A program made the position numbers and the translations under genes. A DNA stretch of 64,000 nt from Cryptomeria japonica (lineage: Eukaryota; Streptophyta; Pinopsida; Cupressales; Cupressaceae). Under the pieces are notes generated by a model that was not told the origin of the DNA, did no database searches, and was given only the letters and a program-made list of their open reading frames with translations. Below, one piece after another: positions 23,446 through 34,401 of the stretch (its first letter is position 1; every line of letters starts with the position of its first letter). The DNA is taken from NCBI RefSeq assembly GCF_030272615.1, contig NC_081409.1:911360340-911424339 (forward strand), in the 5' to 3' direction.

Positions 23446-24110
23446 GCCATAACGGCTTTAAGAGTTTTTCAACCCCTCAGGAGGGCAGGCCTACTAAAGA
23501 TGTACAACTATCAAACAAAGAAAAAGCCTCAAGGGTCTGGATTTTTGATTGTCTAGAAAAAGACAAGAGCATACTCTCCTACCTCTCAGATTCTTCTAAA
23601 AACACAAAACACAAAATAGTTCTTTAACCAGATAGCAAGGTAGGTTCCTAAAAAATGAATTTAAAGAATACACGATGTTTAGTTGATTCTCCTTAGGCAA
23701 CCTGCAAAGACAACGAATCAGTAATCATATTGTCTTTGTGCGACAAGCATATTCTTTGACAAGCGTTCTGCAAAAACTGATTAGGTTGTGAAAAATTCTG
23801 AGATAGACAGATAAACAATCAGGGTCAGTCATCAGAATAATAAAAAAATCATGAAAATTTGCCTCATTTTTTTTTTTTTTTTTAAACCAGAAAATACGGA
23901 GCCATACGACAGTATAAAAACTCCTACGATAGAGGATCCTAGCTTGTAAAAGACAAGATTCCAATTCATACGACACCTACAGTTTGTCATTTCAGCCTAT
24001 GGGAATTGTCGTACGAGATGTACAGACGAAAAATCAAAAAAATCTAAAATATGGAAAATAACAAAAAAAAACAAGCAGTCAATCTTGGAGGCCGAAAAAT
24101 GTAGTCTTCT
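23446..24110 (-). other. Gypsy leader, part between 5' LTR and Copia-5
   Basis: No gene is visible. It contains a T run (23870-23882) and several CGTACGAC-like boxes at 23902-24015 (CATACGACAG, TCATACGACACC, GTCGTACGAG). These match boxes in the other non-coding parts of the gypsy element. Confidence 0.65.
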
Positions 24111-24128
24111 GCCCCATGGTGGGCGCCA
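24111..24128 (-). other. Primer-binding site of the gypsy element
   Basis: The minus strand reads TGGCGCCCACCATGGGGC, starting 6 bases after the LTR end. TGGCGCC is the usual start of plant gypsy primer sites. I do not assign the tRNA with certainty. Confidence 0.8.
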
Positions 24129-24842
24129 GAGATGTGTGTGTGAAAAAGTGGTCTATAAGTTGCAAGCACAACACTTCAATTAAGTCATTATATGCATGGT
24201 TAATAATCAATAATCAATAAGTAAAAAATCATAACAAAGCAACTAATTGCCTTCTAAAAGATGCGAGTATAAGATTGCTCTTAGATTGTTATAAGCAATA
24301 CCAGTGACTAGACTACACCAAGACGAAGGATTTAATCTATATGATATTAACTATATGGATGCAAGATGGATGAATAATTCAAGAAAATAATCAATTCAAG
24401 CAATAATGGATGTAAAATGGATGAGTAAAATGGTTGCAAATAGTCTAAAAAAACACAATAATCTTCAATGACTCGAGAGCGAAATTAGTGTGATAATAAT
24501 ATTCAAGCGTGTTCTCAAAAATATCTGGGGTAAATTGAAATGAGAGTTGAAGACTGAATTTATAGAGAATTACCAAGAGAAAAGCTCAATTTAGAATTAA
24601 TTGAAAATAATTGAGAAATCAGGTTAAGTTAACCTTGAGATAGATTCCAATTATAGTTTAATTGAAATGCATTCAAATTAGAAGTCCAAGTTGCATTGGA
24701 AATAATAATAAATTAATTCCATGCATTTGTGATAAAAATAGATAATTCTTTTATTTATTCAAGAAAAGAGTCTTTTCAATGCAACTGAACTTCTTTTTCT
24801 GAAAAGCTTTGAGTTCCAATTTTAGAGAATAATTCAATAATT

Positions 24843-25347
24843 TTTTATTTATTTATTTTTTTTTGGTAAAAGTGGATAGAACCACTGAACTATATTAAAT
24901 TTTAAAAAAAAATTTACAGTGTCTGGCTCAAAAAGCACTGAAGGGAAAGAACCAGTAAGAAAACCCTTCAGTATTGCTTAAGTAACACAAGCCTATTCTA
25001 CCCAATACCAAATGCCCATTGGCATAGTACATCAAAAAATCCATCCCAATTACATAAGCCACATTAGATACAAAGGAAGCCGCCAACATAAGCATATAGA
25101 AGGAAGATTAAAGTATGATCACTGAAGGATGCATATCCATTGCTGCCAAAAAAAACCAGTCTGACTACCCCTGTCTATGAAACACAATTCTCCAAACCAC
25201 TAGTTAGAATGATACCACATAGCAGAAATGAAACCATAATCAAAAACCCTATCAAAATAAACATTGTGATCAAGCATAGCAGAACCCACACCAAAGAAAA
25301 GCCACACCAAACAAGGAGGTTGATAAAGGCTACAACTATGCCCTTCT
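24843..25347 (-). other. LINE 3' untranslated region and A-rich tail
   Basis: No gene is visible. The minus-strand 3' end is A-rich, with AAATAAATAAATA just before the TSD. Confidence 0.75.
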
Positions 25348-25830
25348 TTACTTCAAATATTCCAAAACCGAGGAAGGGATCTCATCCACACTTACCTCCC
25401 ACATATTAGCTTCACTGTCAATGGCTAAGTTAGCCAAGAAATCTGCAATCTTATTCACTTCCCTATAACAGTGGGAAATCAAAAAGGAATCAAAAAAATC
25501 TAATTTTTGCAGAATATGATCAAGTATATATTGTAATTGCCAACAATTCGACTTCTTTTTCATGACACTTTGAATAATAACCATAGAATCACCCTCAATT
25601 ATCAAGTCCTTAATTCCCAAAGATATAGCCATATCCAAACCAAAGGACAAAGCAAAGAATTCTACACAATTGTTAGACTTGAAACCAATCGCATGACAAC
25701 GAGCCTGAACAAACCTTACCTTATGATCTTAAATTACCATACCTGTCCCTGCCAAGCCAGGATTCCCATGGGAAGCACCATCAAAATTCAATTTACAGTA
25801 CCCTTGCAGAGGTGGTTTCCAGCAAGCAAA
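25348..25830 (-). pseudogene. LINE RNase H domain (end of ORF2)
   Basis: The domain starts KLNFDGASHGNPGLAGTG at about 25800-25740 (first catalytic Asp). It continues with a stop at about 25727, then VEFFALSFGLDMAISLGI, LIIEGDSMVIIQSV (second Asp) and HCYREVNKIADFLANLAI. This RVT_3-type RNase H fused to L1 ORF2 is common in plants and removes the RNA strand after target-primed synthesis. Confidence 0.9.
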
Positions 25831-27204
25831 ATTTCTCTTACTTATAGCATTAGTCTTATTTAAAATAGATCCATGAGAAGGTAAGACTGATAGCATTCTC
25901 CGAAATCGAGTTACCCTACCATCCCAATGAGAAAAAGAGGTAAGGGTTTCCAAATTCTTATAGATAAAAGACAAAGCAACTTCAGAGATGGAAGATTCAA
26001 TCCTCAATAAAACCTCAGCCAAGGAAGAACTTGTTTGTTTAAAAATCCTATTATTACGCTCTAACCAAATATTCCAAATCACAATAGATGGAGAAATAAT
26101 CCAAAGACATGCATAGAAAGATGAGGCAAACAGGAGAGGCCAGGCTCTAATGTGGGAAAGGAGATCCTTACCAATAACAAAGGATAGATTAAGCTTTTCA
26201 AACAACCACTGCCAGCAAGCATAGGCAAAATCACAGTGAAGAAACAAGTGTTCAGAGGATTCTAAGTTTTTATTACAAAAGACACAAGAAAATACTGCCA
26301 TAATACCCAACCTGTCCAACCTCATTCTTGTAAGGACCATGTCCTACACTGCTAACCAAGCAAAAGCACCAGTCTTTGGGAGGCAGGCCATATGCCAAAA
26401 TAGCTTGTATGGCCAAGTAGATAAATCTTTAGCAACCAAGAGAGAATTATAGCCATCCTTAACTATGTACTTACTAGAGATATTCTTTGTCCAAATAAGC
26501 TCATTGTCGGCATCAGAGAGAATTATTACTCTCTCCCCCAACATCTTTTCATATTCCAATTTCACATTTTGATCAATATCTAAAAACTCAATTGATTTCC
26601 ATTTTGCTACCTTAAGATTCCCACTATACTCAATTTCAAAATAATTAGCCACAAAGACACCCCAAAGGGAAGAAAGAGTGGAAATTAAAGGAGACCAATC
26701 CCTTGAGTTCACAAAAGGGGGATGTCCATTCCAAAATTCCTCCCAAAACCTTACCTTTCTACCATTATGAACAATCCATGAGAGATTAGGCAAAATCACT
26801 GATCTACATTTACATAGAAAATTCCAAATAGGTGAACCAGATGGTAAATTGGAAACTTGAAAAACATACTCTCTTGGTCCATTATTTAAATATTTAGCAG
26901 ACATAATTTGTTCCCAAAAGGAGAATGGTCTCTCATACAATTTCCAAACCAACTTAGCACCTAGGGCTAAATTCTGACTTTTCAGACTCCTAATGCTTGT
27001 GCCCCCAAGTTTTTTAGGCAAACAAAATTTATCCCATGCTACCAAAGGGAGTTTCTTCTTACGTTCTTTATTATTACTCCAAAGGAAGGACCTAAGAGTA
27101 TCTTGCAAACTAACAAGAACCGCTTTTGGAGACTGCAAAACAGACATGAGGTAAATAGGAACAACATTTAGGATAGACTTAATAAAAACAATCTTACCAG
27201 CCAA
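25831..27204 (-). pseudogene. LINE ORF2, region after RT with zf-RVT block
   Basis: Reading from 27204: MAGKIVFIKSILNVVPIYL, SFLWSNNKERKKKLPLVAW, LGGTSIRSLKSQNLALGAKL, then the zinc-binding reverse-transcriptase-associated block (TWPYKLFWHMACLPKTGAFAW) with a stop at about 26343. It continues VLTRMRLDRLGIMAVFSCVFC and HLFLHCDFAYACW. The blocks and their order match plant non-LTR ORF2. One in-frame stop separates the two pieces. Confidence 0.9.
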
Positions 27205-28621
27205 AGATAACCATCTATGATTCCACGATAGGATCCTTTTAGAGATAACTGAAATGATCTTATCCCAAAACTCAACTCTATCCTTCTTAATGAAGAAAGG
27301 TATACCAAGATAAGAACAAGGAAGATTTCCAAATGCAAATCCCCAAAAAAATCTTCAATCTATCCTGAACCAATTATGAAGCATGAAGGAAAAAAATCTT
27401 TGACTTATCAACATTGACTCTCTGACCAGAAAAGGATGCATAATTCTATATTATCCCCTTTATCACTCTTGTCTCACCCAAAGAGGCCTGACCAAATAAC
27501 AAGGTATCATCTAAAAACAAGCAATGCAAAATGCTTTGTGGAACATTATGAATCCCAATTCCCTTCCAAATCCCTCCCAACTTAGCGGCTCTTATAGCCC
27601 AACTGAATGTTTCAGCTAGAAGAATGAACAAGAAAGGAGACAGGGGATCCCCCTGCCTCAAACCCCTAGAAGAGGAGAAAAAACCACAAGGGGAGCCATT
27701 AATTAGAACCGAGAACCTTGCAGAAGAAATACAAGCACGAATCCATTTGACCCATGCCTTGGAAAAACCCAATTTAAGTAGAACAACACACAACGCCCCC
27801 CATTCTACTCTATCATATGCTTTCATCATATCTAATTTGAGGATCATGGTCGGGATTCTCTGAGTAGAAATAGAATACAGAACCTCATGCACCACTATAG
27901 CTCCCTCTGTCGTCTCCCTTCCTGAAACAAAACCACCTTGTTCTAAAGAAATGGTCCTAGGTAGAATTTTAGCCAACCTTAAAGAAATAGCCTTGGTAAA
28001 AATCTTGTACAAAGTATTACATAAAGCAATAGGGCGAAAATCAGCAAATGTCTTGGTAACCTCTTTTTTAGGAATAATTGCAATCATTGTAGTATTAAGC
28101 TCTTTCAAAATAGATCTATTCCTTCGAGCTTCCTCAAGGGCCAATAAAACATCATTTCCCACAAAATCCCAGCATTTCTGAAAAAATAAAGGAGTAAATC
28201 CATCTGATCCCGGAGCCTTATCAGCGTTCATTGTAAAAACAACATTCTTAACTTCATCCAAAGAAAAAGGAGACATCAACATTTTATTATCTTCCGAAGA
28301 TACCAAAGAAGGAATATTAGAAGAAATGTTATTATGAAGATCTTCATGCTCCGAAGACAATAGTGACTTAAAAAACCTAACTGCCTCTGAAGCAATATCC
28401 TCATGTTCTGTTAAAAGTTTGCCATTTGGACACTCAATACAAGATGTCCTATTTCTACTTCTCTTAATTTTTGTTGAAGAGTGAAATTTTTTTGTATTTC
28501 TATCACCATTTGAAAGCCAAATCTCCCTCGATTTCTGTCTCCAATAGATTTCTTCTCTGGATAAAACTTCTTCAAGCTCTGCTTTTAGCAATTTTAGTTC
28601 ATCAAAAACAAGAGGCACCAT
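27205..28621 (-). pseudogene. LINE reverse transcriptase (ORF2)
   Basis: RT motifs in order: NADKAPGSDGFTPLFFQ, IIPKKEVTKTFADFRPIALC, EQGGFVSGRET, MILKLDMMKAYDRVEW (motif A), SSRGLRQGDPLSPFLFIL, and CLFLDDTLLF where FADD would be usual. The catalytic Asp residues remain. A stop at 27446 and a frameshift before 27204 break it. The frame is the same as that of the endonuclease piece upstream. Confidence 0.92.
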
Positions 28622-28627
28622 ACCATG

Positions 28628-29329
28628 TTAAATCACATGTGAATTAAGAAATTCAATCATATCTTGAATCCTCTGTTTTTCCTGAAAGATGTTCTTAAAA
28701 TGCAATATATTCCATTCTCTAATATTAAATTTCAAAAATCTCAACTTCTTAGCAATCTGAAACATTCGGGATCCAGAGCAATAAGGAGCAGAACTCCACC
28801 ATTTTTTGAGCAAAGGCAAAAAGGAAGAATCTCTAGACCACATAGGTTCAAATTTAAAAGGTGACTTAAACGGAGCTTTATCTTCCAGAACTGATAGATA
28901 AATTGGAAAATGATCTGACCCCGAAACTGGAAGAATAGAGGAAAAAAATTCAAACTTTGAATCAATCCAAACATCTGATAACAAAAACTGGTCTAACCTT
29001 TCTGCAATCTGAGAAAAATCTCTTCGCATATTTGTCCATGTGAAAATCCCATTCTGAAACTGACAATCAAAAAGACGCATGTCCTTAATGAACATCCCAA
29101 AGTCTTCCATAATTTTTTTATTAGGAAGAATACCTCCTTTCTTTTCTCCCAAGTCAGTGATAGCATGAAAATCACCCCCAAAGATTATAAAGGGACCATG
29201 CCTTAAAGGGGAGGAAATCCTCTTAAGTTCTCCCCATAATTTAGTCTTCCTTTGAATACCAGAAGGAGCATAAATATTAAAAAGCCAAAACTTAACTTTT
29301 GAAAGCTTTCTTTTAACTAAGGCCAACAT
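28628..29329 (-). pseudogene. LINE endonuclease domain, N-terminally truncated
   Basis: The frame starts within the domain (FWLFNIYAPSGIQRKTKLW) and contains FIIFGGDFHAITDLGEKKGG, where GGDFNA would be usual, then RLDQFLLSDVW and PVSGSDHFPIYLSV, the catalytic SDH box. The first block of an APE-type endonuclease, with its Asn and Glu residues, is not found upstream. The ORF1 stop lies at 29350, only about 20 bp away. A deletion joining ORF1 to mid-endonuclease is the simplest reading. Confidence 0.85.
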
Positions 29330-29349
29330 CTAGCTTACAATAGAAGCAA

Positions 29350-31506
29350 CTACTTCACAGCCCCCGACCTAGTCACAGGAGGACTGATAATAGCCCTCTT
29401 ACTCCTCTTTCCCTTAGGAGTACCACTTCCTTTCATAGCGTCACCAAGAGAAACTGAATGCTTCCCTTTCCCAACACTAGGAGAAAGAGACAAAGTCTGC
29501 TGAATCCCAGCATCAATTTCTAATTGAGTCTTTTGATTCTTTGGAGGCCTACCCCTGCTAGGAGAAACCATGGATGAAGCCCTAATTAGAGTAGTTTGAA
29601 TAATTGGTAAACTCTTACTTGACTTAGGAGAATTCATGGCTAAATTATCTATGATGCCCACTTCTGATGAGGCCAAAATCTCAAAAGGGTTAGCAGATGC
29701 AGAAAATAGGAAGGGTCAATTTAATTCCCCCCAAGTCATTCTCAATGGAATAGATAACCCTATTTGTAATGTCCTCATCCAACTGATGCTCGTGATCTTT
29801 AAAAAGATCATTTACTTGGTGAACCAGATTTTCATCTGGCACAATAACAGGAATGTCCCCCAACTGAATATTATTTCCTAAGGTGGCATTATCATCCACA
29901 TCCACATCAACATGATGCGAAGAATTAGACACCAATTATTTGACTTGTTGAGCAAGGATAGCATCATCAGGAAACCCTAGAGAAGAAACCCCAACATTAG
30001 ACTTTGAAACAACCCCATCATTCATCGCAAAAATCTGACCAATCCCCTGACAACTTTCTAAGTATTCTTTTGACTTCACAGGATAGACAGGATTCCCACC
30101 ACCATTATTTAGTGAGTTATCCAAGGAATTTGAGGTAGTGAGATTTGGAAGCAGATCATCCACATTGTTGTCCCCTAAAACCACAGTATTCTGGTCAGCT
30201 ACTATCTTATCCTTACTTGTAAAAAACCCTACAGACTCGGGATCGTGAGACCCAACATAAACCTCTCACTTCCCAACATCCCTCATAGCCTGGTTAACCT
30301 CAAAAGTAGTGGGAGGTTTCCCAGTGGAACCATTAACTAATAGTTTATCCAGAAATGGATTATCATTACTACCCAAGCAATGTTTTGCCTTATCCAAAAC
30401 AAAGGATTTCAAAAAATCCATAAGCAAAGGAGCATCCAATTGCAAAGAAGTTTTACCAAAGTCTTTCTCCAACTTATTAATTGGTTGTTTCCAGATACCC
30501 TCATGAGATTTAATGATATAGCTTTGAGGGCAAACATTATTAGGGTTAGTCAAGACACAAATTTTTACCAAAACCTCCCCCTCCACAAAATCAAATCTTG
30601 ATGATAAGAAAGAACCACAAGTATTACCAATTTGTTCCAAAACCTCTGGGTCCATAAATTCAAACGGTAATTTGGGCAAGCCAAACCAAAAAGGAACTAA
30701 TTTAAAGCTTGCCCAAGTAGGGACATAAAATGGTTTCCAAGCCGAAACAAACACTAAAATTTTACCAAACCAGTAACGTGAAGATTTTTTAAAACTTCAT
30801 CCCTAAAAGAAGAAGAGTTGAAAACAATAATAAATGCATTTGCAGAGAGTAATTGAAAATAACGCATATCAGACCACTTTTTCTGCAATTTATGATGAAA
30901 TTTAGATAAACTAGTTGCATCCCCCCATATTTCCTCAGAAATAGCATGTGTATGCAAACAACGAGCTTTCAAATCCACAACAGAATCAACTAAATCAATA
31001 CATGGAACAGGAGCCCATACCTGTGAAGACCCACCTCCTAAATCAGAGTCGGTTTGATTTTCACTTACCTTATTGTCTTTTCCTGATGTTGGAGATTCCC
31101 TTACCGTATCCCCCCTTTGATGTGACGAAGATAACTCAAGTGGGTTACTGGTAGATTGTTTGTCCATCATCTTTTCACCAGTGTTCAACCGAGAAGCCCT
31201 AATTGCCTCATTTACAGATGAAAACTTCACAACTTTTGCATAGGATGGTTTTCCTCTTAGCTCTGTAGATTGTTTACCCGGAAGCCCCTTTAAATGATTT
31301 GGGATAAAATTTTGCTGCGGGCCCTAACCAAAATACCTACGATCCAAAAATCGTTGATGCCCATCACCAGATCTGTCCATACTCCACCAATTTCCACTGT
31401 TTGGACCTCTGAAAAAACCCCGAAAATACTTGGAGACCGGTTTGAAATTTCGTAAGTCTGCCCTCAACCAATTTTGTGCTACCATATCTACCCATTTTCC
31501 CTTCAT
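29350..31506 (-). pseudogene. LINE ORF1 (RNA-binding protein), broken
   Basis: Pieces from 31506 to 29350 lie in at least two frames. Recognisable is a DUF4283-like fold (EEIWGDATSLSKFHHKLQKK; WASFKLVPFWFGLPKLPFEF; GSFLSSRFDFVEGEVLVKIC), typical of plant L1 ORF1. The usual CCHC knuckle is not visible. The C-terminal part, 29935-29350, is Ser/Pro/Lys-rich and ends ISPPVTRSGAVK. A frameshift lies at about 30754. Confidence 0.8.
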
Positions 31507-32316
31507 GAAGACCAGTTGTGGGACATGTGGCTGATCTTCCTAGCCCACATCAGCCCACGCACCAATAACCCTAGATTTGTCCATGAAAAGAACTTTTAAA
31601 ATCTGGATTGCGCAAAACTAAATTTACTGCACCTTTTGCTTCTGAATCTTTAAATGATCATTTTGTAACTCTGTACAAAGCCATTAGCTTCTTCCTATGC
31701 AAACCCCATGCTGATATACCTTGGCATTCATACAACATGAATTTCTGGGAAGCAATATTGCATTTGGGACCTCTTTCAGATGGATCTGATATTCATTCCC
31801 TGCAACGTTACACCATTCATTTCTTATCGCAACATTAATAGTAATGGCATCCTTGTTCCTTGAGCCGTTCAAATGGTAGGTGTGGAAAATAAAATCAGTG
31901 CATGAAAATCTTAAAACCCTAGCAACCCCTTATTTTGTAGAGGCAAGCTTTAAACTTGTGTGTGGTGATTGGCTTCCAAATAATTTAGCCTTTTGAGATT
32001 TTGGCAGTTGTGTGGAAAATAAAATCAGCGCATGATAATCTTAAAACCCTGGCAACCCCTTATTTTGTAGAGGCAAGCTCTAAACCTGTGTGTGGCGATT
32101 GGCAAAAGCTCACAAATTTTCCAGGGTTTGAACCTTAAATCACAGGTTCGAATCCTGATATTGCTGAAGAATTCTCTTAACTGTTCCACTTCATTTGCTC
32201 GCAATTGCGATGCTTACATTTATCTCCGTGAACCCGTCAATTCTTTGAAGAAATATTTTTCTGTGTTGACATGGATCAGCAGAGATGAATTCTAAAGGCT
32301 AATGTATCGGTCCCAT
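31507..32316 (-). other. LINE 5' untranslated region with a 130-bp-spaced duplication
   Basis: A block of about 95 bp beginning TGTGGAAAATAAAATCAG occurs at 31881 and again at 32011, exactly 130 bp apart and nearly identical. It includes CAACCCCTTATTTTGTAGAG. A sequence identical to a tRNA-type B box, GGTTCGAATCC, is at 32145-32155 on the + strand, with an imperfect A-box-like TGGCGATTGG at 32093-32102. Confidence 0.7.
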
Positions 32317-32763
32317 AGAATAATTCAATAATTCAATTTAATTGCTTTTCTGATTTCAAGTTCTAAATTTAGAAAAAGAAATAATATCTCAAGTTTGATT
32401 TCTCTCTCAATTCAATTCTTTTATTTTAATTTCACTTCAACTCTTGTTTTGTAATTAATTACTCTTTTGTAATAAATTAATTCCTTTTGCATGATTAAAT
32501 GGCAATTTATTAATTAATTAAATATGCAAGGATATTTAATAAATTAAAATAGGATAATTGATCAAAATGATATTCTTGGAAATGATTCAATTAATTAAAT
32601 AAATATTTAATTAATATTGAGTAATTGATTTGCCATGTGATGTTTGATGATTAAAGAATTAATAATGTGCTCAAGATTGATTTAATTGCCTTTGGTTAGG
32701 ACCTTGGTGATGTTGTCAAGATTAGGGGCCCATGGTTTAGATGACCATTTTTAGGGTATTACA

Positions 32764-34401
32764 CTTTCAGCCTTACAGGTTGTCTACTACAGAGGCAAGA
32801 TTTGTCGATCCAAAGGATGTATTTAATGATATGTTCAAGAAAAGGGTTGTATGTAAAGGTAAAGCACACTAGTTTCACTTCCCTGAGGATTTAATCAGGA
32901 ATGAGTTTAATTTAGCTGAGCAAGAAGTTAGGAAGGAAAAATGGTTAGCCTTTAAGAAGATTTTAGATTTCATTCATTATTTTGACAGTAATTATTATCT
33001 TTTGGTTAGTTTTCATCCTTTTCAGGAAAATATTTAGTTTTTGGTAGGTTACTTTGAGGATCTGATGCAAACCCTTAAGGAAAAGAAGGAGGTTGTGATG
33101 AAGGCTAATCCTGAAAAGGCCAAATTGGTTTTAGCTAACCCTTCCTATGCCAAGGTAATCTCCCCAGGGAAATATGCAGTGCAGAAAAGGTCAAAGTACA
33201 GTGTACTAATGCCAATAAGGGAAGAGCCTTCTACTTCAAAAGGTAAAAGGGCATTAGAAGACATTGTTGAGATTCTAGACTCCCCTAAAAGGCAAAAAGT
33301 AGGGGCAGAAGTAGAGACAAATGAGCCCTTGTATTCCCCTTCCCAATCCCCAACACGCGTAGGGGATGAACATGTAGTAGTAGAGCAATTGTTGCAATTA
33401 GGAAGCCTTGGGGAAATTGCTCTCACTTATGAGGAGTTGCAAGAAGGAATGCCTGAAGAACCAGCAAGTGCCCAAATGGACCTAACTGCAGAGGAATTTA
33501 TAGGAAAAGAACTAGACCCTGTCACTAAGTAGGCTAGTGAGGAGTTTTTGGCAAATGATAGTTTCATCAAAATAGGGTCCTTCTTGCAATTTGTTTGGAG
33601 AAAACATATAGACCAGTTTAAGGCAAGATGCAAGAAAGAAAAAAATGAATGTCCTCACAAAGATACATCTGCAGTTGAGGCAGATGTAAAGAAAAAAATG
33701 TTGATAGAATTTGGGACAATTACCCTAGAGCAGGGAAGGAGGATGATTGCAGAAGCAGGAGTTTTGATTCTCCCTGAATGGGATATAGTAGATGCAAAAG
33801 TCCTTGAGGCAGTAAGGAAAGAAACAAAGCCCCTGGAAGGAGTGACTTATAGTAATGATCATGTTGCCTTAGTCATATGGTAACTAATGAGGGAGGAGAG
33901 TAAAAAGAGGAAGGACACCTCAGAGTCCAGCTATCTCTAACGCATGATTGTGAAGAGAGTGAAAGAGACGGTGGTAGTGGAGGCTGCTAGCACAATTTTG
34001 GAATCAGCAAAATTCAACATGGTTGTAGCTAAGAAAGAGGCTGAGGAAAAGGCTGATCTCCAGGTTAAGTTGGAGGTAATCCTAAAAGCCTACAATGAAG
34101 CCAAAGTTGAAATAGCTCAGAGGGATAGTACAATTGCCAAATTGAAGAATCAAATAGTAGGGCATCACTATCAAGGTGAGTCTTCTGATGATTGCCTCTT
34201 CCCTAGCTAAACCTCCATCTGCTAGTCCAATCATTGAGTTTCCCTTGTCCCCTATAAATCCTAGTTTCCAATCTACTGAATCTATTCAAGATGAAATGGA
34301 AAAATTGAAGTAGGCTCAAGCCATATTTGCAAGCAAGTATGAAGAGAAGGTTAGAGGCACAATTTTAAGGTTTGCTGACACAATAGGGGCTTCTATTGTG
34401 T
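32764..34401 (+). pseudogene. Segment B of the split ORF of unknown family
   Basis: The frame of segment A resumes at 32765 (FQPYRLSTTEARFVD) and is kept to about 34190 with stops near 32870, 33020, 33530, 33881 and 33941. All are TAG or TAA and explainable by single transitions. It includes a basic, nuclear-signal-like stretch (EILDSPKRQKVGAE, about 33270) and an acidic Ser/Pro linker (33300-33530). A long heptad-like helix (VVVEAASTILESAKFN through IAQRDSTIAKLKNQIVG, 33960-34160) follows. A 1-base shift near 34190 is needed to continue through PSASPIIEFPLSP to the copia insertion at 34402. I know no family with this design. Confidence 0.6.

Larger units (their letters stand above)
24843..32316 (-). 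mobile_element. L1-type LINE with C-terminal RNase H, inserted in the gypsy 5' LTR
   Basis: A perfect 17-bp TSD, AGAATAATTCAATAATT, lies at 24826-24842 and 32317-32333. On the minus strand the element runs from GGGACCGATAC to an A-rich tail (24843-24861). It carries ORF1, then ORF2 with endonuclease, RT, a zinc-binding region and RNase H, the usual order in plant L1. About 7.47 kb long, so close to full length, but the coding regions are broken by stops, frameshifts and an apparent loss of the N-terminal endonuclease part. Confidence 0.95.
2759..32763 (-). mobile_element. Ty3/Gypsy retrotransposon, Tat lineage, with two nested insertions
   Basis: LTR copies lie at 2759-3880 (3' LTR) and 24135-32763 (5' LTR, split by a LINE). 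On the minus strand the element begins TGTAATACCC and ends CACACA. The flanks are CTTTG on the left and CTTTC on the right, which is a near-perfect 5-bp TSD. On the minus strand the order is gag, protease, RT, gypsy RNase H, a second archaeal-type RNase H, then integrase. The second RNase H between the first and the integrase is the hallmark of the Tat branch. A + strand ORF with a plant mobile domain sits between pol and the 3' LTR. Removing Copia-5 and the LINE leaves about 17.5 kb, within the range of giant Ogre-like Tat elements. Coding regions are broken by stops and several frameshifts, so the element is dead. Confidence 0.93.
24135..32763 (-). repeat. 5' LTR of the gypsy element, split by a LINE
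   Basis: The LTR is present as 24135-24842 and 32334-32763 (plus the duplicated 17 bp at 32317-32333). Joined, it matches the copy at 2759-3880 closely, with scattered substitutions and a short indel near 24380-24395. This pairing proves the LINE came after the gypsy element. Confidence 0.93.

Noticed and set aside
32093-32155. A tRNA gene suggested by the perfect B box
   Set aside because: No acceptor stem, no anticodon arm and a poor A box; kept only as a possible SINE or promoter remnant.
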